Part shown: positions 44,336-55,194 of the stretch, one piece after another
Layout of the letters: the number at the start of each line of letters is the position of its first letter
Position numbering within the stretch: position 1 is the stretch's first letter
Origin: Membranipora membranacea
Taxonomy: Eukaryota > Bryozoa > Gymnolaemata > Cheilostomatida > Membraniporidae
Length of the DNA: 64,000 bases
Assembly (NCBI GenBank): GCA_914767715.1
Contig: OU612075.1
Coordinates: forward strand, 5,392,001 to 5,456,000
Reading direction: 5' to 3'
Notes under the pieces: model-generated
Database searches by the model: none
Seen by the model: only the letters and a program-made list of their open reading frames with translations
Told to the model about the DNA's origin: nothing
Translations under genes and position numbers: made by a program

Positions 44336-45310
44336 CGCTCTAGGAATCTAGAGATTATGATCCTGTAATGTTCCACAGCACTTGAAGAATGATGCAGTGC
44401 CTCGTGTTTGAGAATAGGAAAACTTAAGATTCAGGATCTGCCAAAAAGTGTCCATGATCCTGATCATCATATTTGTAGTGCTTTAGCTGATCAGCTTATC
44501 TGTGTTTTAAAAGTGTTCAAGCTCCTCTTTGGTGCCAGTGGTAGAAAAAGCTGACCCCAATACAATGTAATAGGCGATGAATAAATCTAGAGTGTTCTTG
44601 GTCATTAATTACATTGAAACTGTCGCATTGAAGGTCAGGTCTACCATCAGCAACCTACCAATCTGACAATCTTTCTCTAAACAAACATTGTGTGTATATA
44701 AGTTTAACTGTCTTGCACGAAAATGTTTTAAAACACCCAAGTCTGTGCTGACTTAGAGGACTGGATCAAGGATAATGGCAGTGACAAGGTCAAGTATATG
44801 AATCGATCACATGCCGTAGAGAATTTGCGGTGACGTTATCGTGACTAGCAAGTGGACTTATTGTAAACTTGAGGTCAATGGAGCAAAGAAAATGTACTAC
44901 TTTCCTATTTTAACATGTTAGGCATAGGTCAAAAAACAATGTACAATATAAAATCATTTCAGTGTCATTGCTTGCACATTGTTGAAATTACAATAATAGT
45001 TACAACCAACTGTTTGTGATTGGAATTTTTTATATAATTGATTTGAATGCTAGAGTGGAGTACCTGTGCTGCAACCTGAGAGAAAACTATGATAGCATGG
45101 TCTTCTGTATGGGATCATTTATATTGATTCAAGCCATGAACTATAATAATTTCTTAAGGGACTGTTACTTTAATGAGAACGATACAGATATAATATTTGA
45201 TAAACTGTCTATATTTATTCTGAACCACAATGGTTGGCAATTCCATTTTAGATTACTCTCTTCTTGTTTTCTCTTGGAATTCAATAAAATTTGTCTATCA
45301 TGTTGATATT
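44336..45310 (+). pseudogene. Scrambled repeat blocks (LFGASG, DFAENY-flank, SGNH-like)
   Basis: 44510-44560 LFGASGRKS; 44620-44830 matches the flank of the DFAENY block; 45050-45190 reads VEYLCCNLRENYDSMVFCMGSFILI, the SGNH-like third block with GSND altered to GSFI. Order differs from 32-34 kb, so this is a rearranged copy. Confidence 0.5.
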
Positions 45311-45639
45311 ACTCCTAGTTTTTCCTGCTCAATAAAATTGCAATTCCGTATCTACCTGGGTGATGCATCTGCCAGAAATCACACTGCCTAGATAACAGAA
45401 TGGTGAATCTGACTATCTACCAAGGCAATAATGGCGGTCGGTAACTTGTGCAACATAATAAAATGGAAGAGTCATTAACGAATACTGTGCTGTTATGTTT
45501 GAACAATAGCTATACAAAAAGAAATAATTCCGACTGGTGAGGACCAATAATAATTATGTACTTTACAATGGTTTATAACTGTAGTTGAACAGCAACCATA
45601 GCAAGTCCCTATACGTGAGGCTAACAGTGATGTTTAGGT

Positions 45640-46255
45640 GGTTCCACTTGAAAATCAGGAAGTATAGTTAGATGAGACTCTTGAAGTTCCAGTTGAACAA
45701 CTTGTGCTTGGTTTAACTGCTGCAACTCCTGCTTCTAGTAATGGTAAGTACTAACCCAGTGAATGTGGTGCCTGGTAGACAGTCTAGTTGGTTGATACGT
45801 CCTGGATTTGTCGCACGGCGTAGGTTGCACGGTACGTCTAGACCTAGGTTGCCGGCTGTACCGCGGATACGACTTGTGCACGTAGTGCCAAACCTACCAC
45901 CAGATCTGACTTTGTGTAATGTGAGTACCCCTTGGTGTTCTTTATTTTCAGATTACATTCTCCTCTGAACTTAGAGAAACTTAATCACGTAATGTAACTT
46001 ACTGAGAATGGCCGCCAAAGCGGAAGAAGCACGACCGGAGTTAACAACCCCAACGTTGGCGTTGTGAGGTATGCATGTCTTACGACCACCCGATGATCAG
46101 GTGTGAGAGGTTAGTCTGTTACAAGTGTGGTGATCAGGGTCACCATGCCGCTCTCTGCCCAGACAAGCGGTGTCACTTCTGCAACGAGGTAGGTCCCTTG
46201 CAGTCCAATTGCCCGCAGAGGGGTAGCCATATGGCGGCCAGGGATTGGGCTTGAC
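45640..46255 (+). pseudogene. Gag-like ORF with two CCHC-type zinc knuckles
   Basis: 45650-45740: acidic linker LDETLEVPVEQLVLGLTAATPASS; 45741-45920: Arg/Pro-rich RPGFVARRRLHGTSRPRLPAVPR in another frame; 46070-46230: VCYKCGDQGHHAALCPDKRCHFC and NEVGPLQSNCPQ. The first knuckle has full CxxCxxxGHxxxxC spacing; the second has lost its His (VGPL instead of GH). Typical of retrotransposon ORF1/Gag nucleic-acid binding. No RT follows it here; the helicase exon comes next. Confidence 0.6.
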
Positions 46256-46369
46256 CCTGTGGTTCCGGCTCTAGAGTGCCTGCCAGCCCTAGCAGAAAGC
46301 TAACTAGCTCAACTGAGTCAACTGGGCCACCTAAAACGTTGTATATTTGCAAGATCATACGGTATTCTG

Positions 46370-46391
46370 CAAAACAATACAATACAATACA
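46370..46391. repeat. AATAC microsatellite
   Basis: Four tandem AATAC pentamers just upstream of the duplicated helicase-exon flank; the flank at 43.43 kb lacks this expansion. Confidence 0.85.
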
Positions 46392-46532
46392 ATAGTCTTT
46401 TGTCATGACTGGCGTCAGAGATCACACATATACATATCGATCTCTATATGTGTTCTCACCGTTTGTGATCTGTGCCCCTGCTCTGTGTAGGGCTCAGATA
46501 CCGAGTAAATTCTCCTTGTTGAGCAGACTGCA

Positions 46533-46661
46533 TGTGAAGAGTTTGGAATCACTTGTGGTCTGAGACCATACCAGTTTGAGGCTCTGGAAAGTGATATACC
46601 TCAGAGCAAAGACACAATTGTGCTTGCGGCAACAGGCCTTGGTAAATCACTTCTATTTTGG
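46533..46661 (+). pseudogene. RecQ-like helicase exon, copy 2
   Basis: CEEFGITCGLRPYQFEALESDIPQSKDTIVLAATGLGKSLLFW followed by a GTAAGT donor at 46662. Open throughout and with an intact splice donor, unlike copy 1, which stops after KSLS. 46740-46850 then reads ITAAAVHSEFANNSYWTDKRLIADQLRKLKGK, the second exon as in copy 1. SF2 helicase N-terminus: ATP-binding P-loop only; no DExH box found downstream to 48 kb. Confidence 0.65.
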
Positions 46662-46870
46662 GTAAGTTTCATTGGACAAACCAATGATTAGTTAGAGTTA
46701 GCAGGACTGCTTTATGTGCTTTATTATGCTTATATTACAGCTGCTGCCGTTCATAGTGAATTTGCCAATAATTCTTATTGGACTGACAAACGGCTGATTG
46801 CTGATCAGTTACGTAAGCTGAAGGGTAAAATAAGCTTATGTATGCTGAAACAGCAATTTCAGCAAAAGTA

Positions 46871-48165
46871 GGTACAGTCAAGTCATTTTCCAGTCTGTTA
46901 TACTATGGATGTGAAATATTAATTTACAGAGTATATTACACAAGCATGCCATCCTGTGACATAATATGTAGTTATATGTGGGTTTTCAAGTGCATGTAAT
47001 GTGGAATCTTACGAGGTACGCCATTCTAAAAGTTATTGGAAGTCACCAGGATATTGACCTCACCTCAGTACGATACTTTGTTACCATGCAAGAGCACACA
47101 AGCGAGCTTGTCAGCACCCTAGATAAAAATATAATATGCGTTGGAGTTGTCGTTGTTGATATAGCCATTGTGATGGATTGGTACAGTACCCTGCAAAGCG
47201 GAGAACTGCTATAAGCTACTTTCTGGTCACTAATATTGTTCGTTGTTCGGTTACTGCTGGGGTTTCTGTTCAGGTTCGAACCCTGTCGAGATCAAATATA
47301 CAAGCCTTTGTCCATCGGTGAGTGAAATAATGTGAAAGCTTCAAAATTACAAAATTAAAGCAAGTGCAAATATTGTTCTCTGACAATTCTTCTGTGTGAT
47401 CAATCAAATTTCAAAAAATTAACTGTCGGTACATGATTGTCAATATTCTTAACCCTTCAATGTCAGGTCTTCCTACCTATTAAGCAGGGGAAAATCATTC
47501 AGGAAAACCTTCGGATCACTTGCAGCTGTTGTATGTCGTTTTTCATATTATAACCCTGTAGTCCTTGCCCGGAGTTCAGCTGCATGTGTCTGATGATAAA
47601 GTACCATCAATATTGAATCCTTTGATGCTAAAGACCCCTACATTAATAAGTGTTCCTCGTTTTTTTGGGATTTACCTTGAACCTCATCAAAATGAAACAG
47701 CCCCGCGTGATATATTGACCCCTTGATCACGTGACTTAAAAAATCCACAGAATTCCAAAAAACTATAATATTTACTGGTGTACTAATATTACCCCAATGA
47801 CATGCTTCCTGGCAATGGATGTATATGTGCAGTGTTCCATGGCACTACTCAAGCTCATTCAGTACTACAACCAGCTAGAAAGCTCAATACAGGTTGTGAT
47901 CATCAAAGAACTACTGAGGCCAGGATAGCAGATGTATCCAGTTCACTATTCAAAAACAGCATAATGGGTACAAAATAGGCTCTATAAATCATCAATTCAG
48001 CCTGCATGACATATGACATTACGACACACCGACACACAGATCTGTCATTGCCAGCACATCATTTGGGATTAGGGTGAACAGATCGGTTGCGAAGTGACAA
48101 TCAGCGCCATTCTAGTCGTACGCACTTAACTGATCATGGTTACAGAATGGCAGTCCGGCATCTCC
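46871..48165. other. No gene recognised
   Basis: Short open frames only (for example 46978-47214, which includes a GVVVVDIAIVMDW run). If the helicase continued, its DExH exon should be here; it was not found. Confidence 0.45.
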
Positions 48166-48440
48166 AGTCCATTATTTTATTTATAAATGCTACTTCGGAC
48201 ATTGTTCAATGCATCAATACGATGGCATGTTATATCTCTACTAAACATGACATGGCAGTGGGAGTTTTGATATAATGATGGTTTTAGCCCGCATTGTTTG
48301 ATCCATCTGAAATTTCGACAATAATTTTGCTTTTTTAGAGTCTATCGATCAAAATGTTACCTACGGAGACCAACTAACACAAAGAAATCTGGATCTAGCT
48401 AAGACTCTCAGAGCATATGAACCGGGTTATTGTATCTGGC
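48166..48440 (+). repeat. Repeat block shared with 24985-25190 and 44115-44335
   Basis: ACATTGTTCAATGCATCAATACG, TGTTATATCTC and AACTAACACAAA.AAATCTGG.TCTAGC occur in the same order in all three places. No domain recognised. Confidence 0.75.
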
Positions 48441-48479
48441 TTCAGGTGACAACCTTGAACCATCCGGAAAAGCTCATGG

Positions 48480-49698
48480 TGTCTCCATATCGTCCGCATT
48501 CCGTCACCTGACGTCTACTGTTGATGCGATAATGGTAGAGGTGTGTTGAAGATAGTAAATATAACCTGATGTGAACAGATTAAATGCAATAGTTATGATA
48601 AAATGAACAGCAAAATTACTATTACTAATCGCTAAACATTGAGCCTGCGCAAGTAAATTGAAAGATTTTTTATTAGAATATCAAGACGTGCTCTCAATGG
48701 CTTATCAAAGATAATTCTAGATTGACCAATTCATCTGCTATCCAGACAGAAATGAACAGCACATAATTATGAGATTATATGACATTGCTGGATTCCCAGG
48801 AGCTATTAAACTAATTGAGAGGACTCATGTTAAGATTGGCAATCTACTGTCCGACCATGTATATTTACACAGGCAAAACAAATAATCAGAAACATTCATT
48901 AATGCAGGAAGCTATTTCATCAAGATACTCTCACCCTCCCTGTTGTTGTCAACAATACCTTTGTATATTTTGGGAGTTGTGGTCTCTTTGAACTTAATCA
49001 AGGAGCGACTATCTCCAATGTATTGAAAAATATCCTGAGCAAAGTGACGCTGAGCTATCTGGATAAGACCTACTACTGTTCACTTATTATCTAAACTGGG
49101 AATCTTAAAAAGTCTTAGTTCACAATACAACACATTATAAGTTGGAACATTTTAATAATTGTGAATTTGCTTAGAGATACCACTTTGAATCTGATGGTGG
49201 AGTGCGACAATAGAAGACTTTTTGGAGCGTTGTTGCACACTATCCAGGTGCACACAATGAGTCGATTATATTTCAAAATAGCACATCACGTGAGAACCTG
49301 GAGAATGGAGCATTATTAGTGGGCTTCCCCTAGGTGAGCTTAAGTTCCCAAAGTTGTTGTTCATTGTGATAGCATTGCGTCAAGCCACTGTGGCATATCA
49401 GCCTAGTCAATGTATTTTACACTACGCATATGCCTCATAAAAATATTTCTTGGGGTCCGATCCATCCACAATTACCTCTTTCAAGAGCACATAACATCAA
49501 CAAACCTTCACAAATTAAAATTTCATATTATACTTTTGACAGGTGACAGTGGCTACACTGTCAAGCCGTATCTCAGGACTCCATTCCTCCAGGTCAGCCA
49601 GGGTTCTCCCGAGGCTAGGTTCAATTCGGTCCACAAGAAGTCAAGATTTCAAGTAGAAGGTGCCTTGGGCGATTTGAAAAGTGTATTCATCGACATGG
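48480..49698 (+). pseudogene. PIF/Harbinger transposase, copy C
   Basis: 48480-48545: N-terminal exon remnant. 48720-48900: GAIKLIERTHVKIGNL, with the first catalytic Asp replaced by Glu (IDGTH to IERTH). 49175-49330: FWSVVAHYPGAHNESIIFQNSTSRENLENG. 49546-49698: GDSGYTVKPYLRTPFLQVSQGSPEARFNSVHKKSRFQVEGALGDLKSVFIDM then a GTAAGT donor: second catalytic D in GDSGY and E in QVEGALG. That last exon is fully open and is the best-kept Harbinger exon of this lineage. The C-terminal exon lies at 51217. Confidence 0.85.
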
Positions 49699-49983
49699 TA
49701 AGTGTAAAACTACAATGTTAGTATAGTAAATAATTTGCATGTAATTAAATTTTGGAAGTCAAATATGTTTCAGACAATTAACCAACAAGTGAACATTATT
49801 GGACATACAACACTGGCCACAGATCTAATCCTCTCCACTTACAATGAATTCTTGAAATAACAATGCCAATGCGACCAATCTCAACTAACAGTACTAATTT
49901 GTGTCTCAGTCGGTTCTGCAATCTAAAGGTGGGTTTATACAGGGACGTTTTTTGACGTTTTTAGCAATGTTGGCGATTTTTGG

Positions 49984-50440
49984 ACATTTTTTGAGTTTTT
50001 ATAGATGTCGTTGTTTCTGGTAAGTATCACTTCAATGAAAATATTATTACTTCAATGAATTTCTAAGTCAACTGATGCTGATGTAAAGTGATGCTTCTGA
50101 TTGTTGTTTAATAGTGTAATTTGTTATGTATAATCTTAAGACAATAATGATGAGCTATGACTCTGAGGATTCAGTGTAACAGCACCAACTTTTGATATGA
50201 TCAGTGATAAACTTTGTTTATGCATTCATTTAATAGTTGAACTGTGAATACCCGCTACAAAAGCCTCTGTGATCGATATTTTAGAAAGAAGAACGAAATT
50301 GCTGGGAGAACCCAGAGTGGGGCAGGTGCACAAAGAGATATAAAACCATATTTAAATGGTTTGAATATCTCAAATATCTTGATATAGTCACTAAGCCGTA
50401 TGAAACTGAATCCAATCTCATCAACACCGCAGAGGTACAA
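49984..50440 (+). pseudogene. MADF-domain exon remnant, copy C
   Basis: 50005-50160 matches 25725-25885 (flanking intron); 50235-50435 carries the MADF exon (TRYKSLCDRYFRKKNEIAG, RTQSGAGA, then FKWFEYLKYLDIV in another frame) ending at a GTACAA donor. It sits between the GDSGY and ACxxMHN exons of Harbinger copy C, so either gene order was shuffled or the MADF exon inserted into the intron. Confidence 0.6.
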
Positions 50441-51216
50441 AGTTGTGAGCTTTTGATGTGTATGTGAGAGACAATATATGTTCTGTCATTTCATATTCAG
50501 TCACAGTCTGCCTAACAAACTAATCCAATTCTACAATGTGAGATTCATTTTGAATACCAAGGCGATACATGGAGATTTGCATGATATGTGAGAAATCCAA
50601 CTTCAGCCACAGCTCTTTTCTAAAGAAATGTGTAAGTACCAACTAGAATCAACCATCAACCCCACCAGCACCTACTGAGCAGTGGTAATACAAAGGAGTG
50701 ACATGACATGAGTAACTTAGAACATGAGTAAAGAGCTAGAGTTGTTTCTTGCCAAGAGTTAAAAAACGGAGCTAACTCCACACCGAATACGGAGAATATC
50801 GTATTCTGTTAGAGAGTGCATACAGAGGTCTACTGTTGATGCCAGAATCGCAGAAGTGGGTTGAAGTTAGTGAACATAACCTTTAACCTAAACCCAGTTG
50901 TAGATCGTAAGATTGCTTACAACAGAGCCCATAAGAAGACACTTCTTTTGGTGGCAAATGCCTTTGGGTGACCTGAAGAACAGATGGCTGTGTTTCCACA
51001 GACAAGGTATAATAGCGGCTTTGCTGAAAAGATCAGTTGATACAATAATTTTACAGAATAATAACTATATGATTTTTAGATAATCATTATGATAGTGCAT
51101 CTAGATACAAGTTAGCTACCTTGAGGTGTCAGAGAACGACCATCTTTGATTGACAACAGTGCTCTTTTAACGTTTGCAGGCTATTCTGCCTTAAGCAACG
51201 ACTTTACAGCCTCATT
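50441..51216. other. Repeat-derived spacer
   Basis: 50575-50700 matches 31090-31240. Otherwise no gene recognised. Confidence 0.45.
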
Positions 51217-51436
51217 TTATTCTAGGAGGAAAGCTATATTTCCAGTCAGCCAAATGTTGTCGAGTGGTCGTTGCTTGCTTTGCGATGCACAACTTTTGTG
51301 AGCGAGCTGGTGTGCCACTTTCGGGTGATGAGGTTGGAATACAGGCTTTACCGGAGAGAGTAGAGGCTGGAGCGGTGGAGGATCACCCGGGAGGTGCTAA
51401 TGTTAAGGAGAGAATAGTCCACCAAAATTTCAGCTG
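51217..51436 (+). pseudogene. Harbinger copy C, C-terminal exon
   Basis: After CATTTTATTCTAG: GGKLYFQSAKCCRVVVACFAMHNFCERAGVPLSGDEVG ... VKERIVHQNFS, stop at 51434-51436. Fully open (about 72 codons). AKCCRVVVACFAMHNFC is the conserved Harbinger C-terminal block. With the exon at 49546 it shows that the 3' half of this copy has kept its frame although the first catalytic residue is lost. Confidence 0.85.
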
Positions 51437-51606
51437 ATTAATCATTCATTGTCACATTAACTTATAATTCATTGTTCTTTTGCAGTAAGTAATCCATATT
51501 AATAAATTTATGTTTCTCAAGTCATAAATATATATTCATAACTACCCATTTGCCACAACATTTGATATATACCTCTTTCAAAATTCCCTGTCAACCCTTG
51601 CGTAAT

Positions 51607-51923
51607 TCACTATGTTTTCATGTGTCGATTTTGTAAGGATTTCGGGAGTAATCGCCCCATGGAAACGGCATTAAAATCAAATTCCGATTGTGACGAATGA
51701 CTTTTTGGACGCGAATATTCATCCCGTGTTTATTCGACCCATTTCATAATTGGCGGCGTGGCTGAATGGTTAGCGCGCTTGCACACAATGCCTTCAAAGG
51801 GATTGCACGCGGGAGGCCGGGATTCAAGTCCCGGCTGCGGCAGATTCTTTTCATGTTTTTCCCATCATTGGAATGGTTAGAAATTGGAGTGAACCACAAA
51901 ATCGACACATGGAAACATAGTGA
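51607..51923. mobile_element. Foldback element with 28-bp inverted ends and tRNA-like core
   Basis: TCACTATGTTTTCATGTGTC GATTTTGT (51607-51634) is inverted at 51896-51923 with one mismatch. The 317-bp element has no open frame. A tRNA-like segment occupies 51751-51843. Flanks TAAT / TTAA do not give a clear target duplication. Confidence 0.85.
51751..51843 (+). other. tRNA-like segment in foldback element
   Basis: GGCGGCGTGGCTGAATGGTTAGCGCG holds a near-consensus A-box (TGGCTGAATGG). The T-arm GCCGGGATTCAAGTCCCGGC forms a perfect stem with TTCAAGT in the loop (B-box), and CTGCGGC can pair with GCGGCGT at five of seven positions. The middle is too long for a normal anticodon arm (TTGCACACAATGCC...GGGATTGCACG), so it is an intron-containing or type II-like tRNA relic or a SINE head rather than a clean tRNA gene. 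Confidence 0.6.
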
Positions 51924-52898
51924 TTAACTGTTTGATAGAATGTTGTTACAACTCAAACAATTATTGATTGATATACACAAGTTGCAATGATGATAATTAA
52001 TTTTAAATATAAAAAAAAACAGTGTCAATGTCTTGACTCATTTACTTACAGTCTAATTATTGTGCCATGACGTCATGGAAAAAAGCCCTCGAGTTTGGTG
52101 GTTTTCAATGTCGAGGTCACTTGAATGGCTGTGTATTACATTCTAGCTACCCAGTAACAAACAAGCGCTGACGCACTTGTGTTTTTCACAGCTGCAATCT
52201 TCTGTCGTGCACGTTGGAATCTAGCTTGTTCTGCAATTAGTTAAGGCCATTCCAAATTAATACCTTGAACTAGATGAACGCCCTCCACCTTTTCAGAGCC
52301 CTGTTAAATTTCAAATAATGCCAGACATAGATATATTTTTTATGGTAGCCAACCAAATTGAGCTATAATAAATAATATGTAAATCCGCAGAAAATAAACA
52401 GGATGATAGAGAGAGCCAGTCTGTTGCACCCTCGGCATTAAAAGTTGAAAAGCATAAGAGCTTATCTCAGAGAAGGTGTAGCGGCTCATCTATAATTGTT
52501 TGTAAAGCTCAAGTTGGAAGCAATACAGCGACCATAGCCCTTAACCAAAGAGAAGTCGCTTTGTTTATGATCTTTAAAGTGCAAGAACCAAAGCCTGTCA
52601 ACTCGCTGATTCTTATTTGAGCATACCTATGCTAATGAGGTACTAAGCACACTGATATTCTGTTTTACAGTCTGCACTGAAATAGCCAAGAGCTAAGAAG
52701 TGGAACGAGGAGAAGGGCATCCGTCCGTGAAAGAAACCGTGCCATTTTTGGTAAAAGCAAAGGTAAACTTTCTGAGTGATCTAGGTCATTAACCATATTA
52801 AAATATAACTTCTGGTATTCAGATCGTCATAAATTTTTGGTTTACTAGACTAGTTAGACACATATCTCTATGATCTGATACAGTACTCCATAATACGC
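51924..52898. other. No gene recognised
   Basis: AT-rich. Near 52680-52760 a short coding-like stretch (ARSXEVERGEGHPSVKETVPF) is not supported by homology. Confidence 0.45.
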
Positions 52899-52995
52899 AT
52901 CCCGGGGTTGATGGGGACCAGCAATGACAGACTACATGGGCCACCGTGCTTCAGTTAGTCGAGTCGGTGAAGGCGGATGTAAGACGGTCGCTATG
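52899..52995 (+). repeat. Repeat block shared with 18777-18880
   Basis: CATGGGCCACCGTGCTTCAG TTAGTCGAGTCGGTGA identical in both copies. Here it is separated from the two-exon unknown gene by the C-rich tandem arrays, whereas at 18.8 kb it directly precedes that gene, so the arrays were inserted or expanded here. Confidence 0.8.
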
Positions 52996-53416
52996 TAATG
53001 GATCTAACTGACTACAACAGCAGCTGAATTATCATGAACAAACATTACTCACCATTTTTAGAATTCATCCATTAATTTTGTGTAGACTTGTTGTCATAAC
53101 TACCTTTCCTACCTCCACGAGTCCACACACATAATAATATCAGCAATCAGTAGTAACTTTTCTATCTTTAACGACACTTATTTTTATACCTTCAGGTCTA
53201 CTAAAGTAGTTTTGATAACTGAGCAATAGTATATTCGGACAGCTATCTTTTGGCAATCAAACAGGACACATTTTGTTAAACTCTTCTAGTCAGTAACTCA
53301 ATAAAATCTAAAGTAAGTGTTTTGAATCACCTGTTGGCAGACCTCCCTGCCTTGATATCTGTTTGCCTTGTGCCTTGTTGAACTGTAGCCTCCCATGGGT
53401 AGTAGGTAGAGGCCTA

Positions 53417-53877
53417 GTGATAACCTCCCTTTGCCCACTGTATCCATTGATTGACCTGAATCCAGTCCCGTTCCTACCAGCTAGTTGTGTAACTCCAAGC
53501 CATTCCCTTCTCTCATTAATTTTTTATTTTATCCATACCCCTCACCCCTCCCAACAAATATAATTTATTGTGATAACCCCCCCCTTTGCCCCACTGTACC
53601 CGTTGATTGACTTGATTCTCAGTCCATTTCCTTCCAGCTAGTTGTATAACTCCGAGCCATTCCCTCCCCCATCAATTATTTATTTTATCCATACCCGTCC
53701 CCTCCCAATAAATATAATTTATTGTGATAACCCCCCTTTGCCCCACTGTACCCGTTGATTGACTTGATTCCCAGTCCAGTTCCTACAAGCTAGTTGTAAC
53801 TCCAAGCCATTCCCTTCCCCCCCCCCATTAATTAATTATTTTATCAATACCCCTTCCCTCCCAATAATTGCATTGTT
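53417..53877. repeat. C/T-rich tandem repeat, three units of about 153 bp
   Basis: Units start GTGATAAC at 53417, 53570 and 53724 and share CCCACTGTA.CC.TTGATTGAC, CAGCTAGTTGT (CAAGCTAGTTGT in unit 3), CCATTCCCT and a TTATTTTATC stretch. Strand composition is very skewed (pyrimidines on plus). No coding evidence. Confidence 0.9.
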
Positions 53878-54055
53878 CCAAACCTCCTCCTCTGGTCCAT
53901 TTGTTCCTTTTTTTCTGGTCGGACCCTAATTAATAGTCGTATTGTCCATATCCCTCTCCCCCTCCCCAATTTGTCTGGTAGGATAAATAAGGCTATACCC
54001 TTTCACCTATACATCCCTCCCCAAGGTCAGGTCAATTATATTCTCAGCCCAGATA

Positions 54056-54250
54056 GAGTCGTCGTCGTCGTACTCGTTACCCCCCTCCCTCAGATAGAGT
54101 CGTCGTACTCGTTACCCCCCTCAGTTAGAGTCGTCGTACTAGTTACACCCCCCCCCCCCTTAGTTAGAGTCGTCGTACTCATAAGATCTATAAGTGCGTG
54201 GAAACTTGGGTGGGTTTCACAGCCTTAGGGAAGACCCCCCCCCCCCCTAG
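54056..54250. repeat. GTCGTCGTACTC / poly-C minisatellite
   Basis: Four units of TAGAGTCGTCGTACTCGTTA followed by C tracts of 6, 6, 13 and (at 54234-54247) 14 bases; the first unit has extra GTC trinucleotides. The minus strand would be G-tract-rich and could form G-quadruplexes. Confidence 0.9.
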
Positions 54251-54405
54251 CAATCCTCTATAGCTATCAGAATGCGAAAAACATTGGCACGCAATTCCCC
54301 CTTATGCAATGACTTGCAAGCAGGTTTCTTTCTTTGGCCGTTGATAAATGAAACATTAACCTCCTAAGAACCGACTCACTTTTTACTATTATTTAGCTAG
54401 TACAG

Positions 54406-54887
54406 AGTCTCAGTCCTCTGCATATAGTGTGCTGGAAAATGCTGCAAAGAACTCAAATGCCTCTTCAGCCTTCAAGGTATGTGGTATAACAACAAAGTAT
54501 TACCGTTCATGAAAATTTTCTTTTGTGCAACTACGTAAACAAAGAAAAATGTGGCCAATTAATAATGTTGAAACCAAATTTCTAAAGTAGCTAATCCTGC
54601 TGTAAATATATACGCTTATCATACCACGACTATAAACTTTGGACACTGTAATGTACATGCTCCACGTTTTAGTGTATAGGCCATCAAAAATATCCTGGAG
54701 CTCATGGAGGTGATAACCTGTGAGATCATGGGTAAAATTGATGAAGAGTTAAGACATGTTACAACCAGGAAGTATCCGAGCGTACTGAGGGGAAATACTA
54801 CTCCAGAAGTTATAGCTATGTTGATGGAAGATGTTAATAAAGAGATGTTGACGAGGATGTCAATGATTAAGAAAGCCCTGAAGTATG
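54406..54887 (+). CDS. Unknown gene, two exons, copy B (open)
   Basis: Exon 1 54406-54476: (x)SQSSAYSVLENAAKNSNASSAFK, acceptor GTACAG, donor GTATGT. Exon 2 54680-54887: AIKNILELMEVITCEIMGKI, RKYPSVLRGNTTPEVIAML, MEDVNKEMLTRMSMIKKALKYG, acceptor TGTATAG, donor GTATGA. Both open, in phase, and identical in structure to the copy at 18979-19464. Mostly helical, Lys/Glu-rich; no domain recognised. First and last exons are unknown. Its conserved frame in a dead neighbourhood is notable. Probably an accessory or structural protein of one of the surrounding transposons. Confidence 0.55.
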
Positions 54888-55194
54888 GTATGACTGTTTT
54901 TAATATTTTATTTATCAAAAAATTGACCAGTAGAAGCATCAAAAAAAGTGAGACCAAGTAGGCAGTAGTTGAGAAAAAGAGGTTGCTTAATAGAGCTGGG
55001 GGGGGGCGGTTCGGCACCAGCTGATATTACTCCAATCTATAAGCTGATGGAGGTATTCTAGGACAGGGTGGTGTCGACACTGAGTAAGACCTACGTGTCG
55101 TATAGAGTTCAATTGTATTTCAATACCTTATATTCCACTTCAATAACGTGATTAATAGGCAGTGCTGTAACTGTAATAGGCGGTGCTGTAACTG

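Noticed and set aside
46533-46661. A functional RecQ helicase gene
   Set aside because: Only the Q-motif/motif I exon is present, duplicated, with no later helicase motifs found.
51751-51843. A working tRNA gene
   Set aside because: Acceptor pairing is incomplete and no normal anticodon arm can be drawn; it lies inside a foldback element.
54619-55017. 132-codon minus-strand frame with hydrophobic stretches as a membrane protein
   Set aside because: Antisense of the spliced plus-strand exon, which is conserved with matching splice sites in a second copy.
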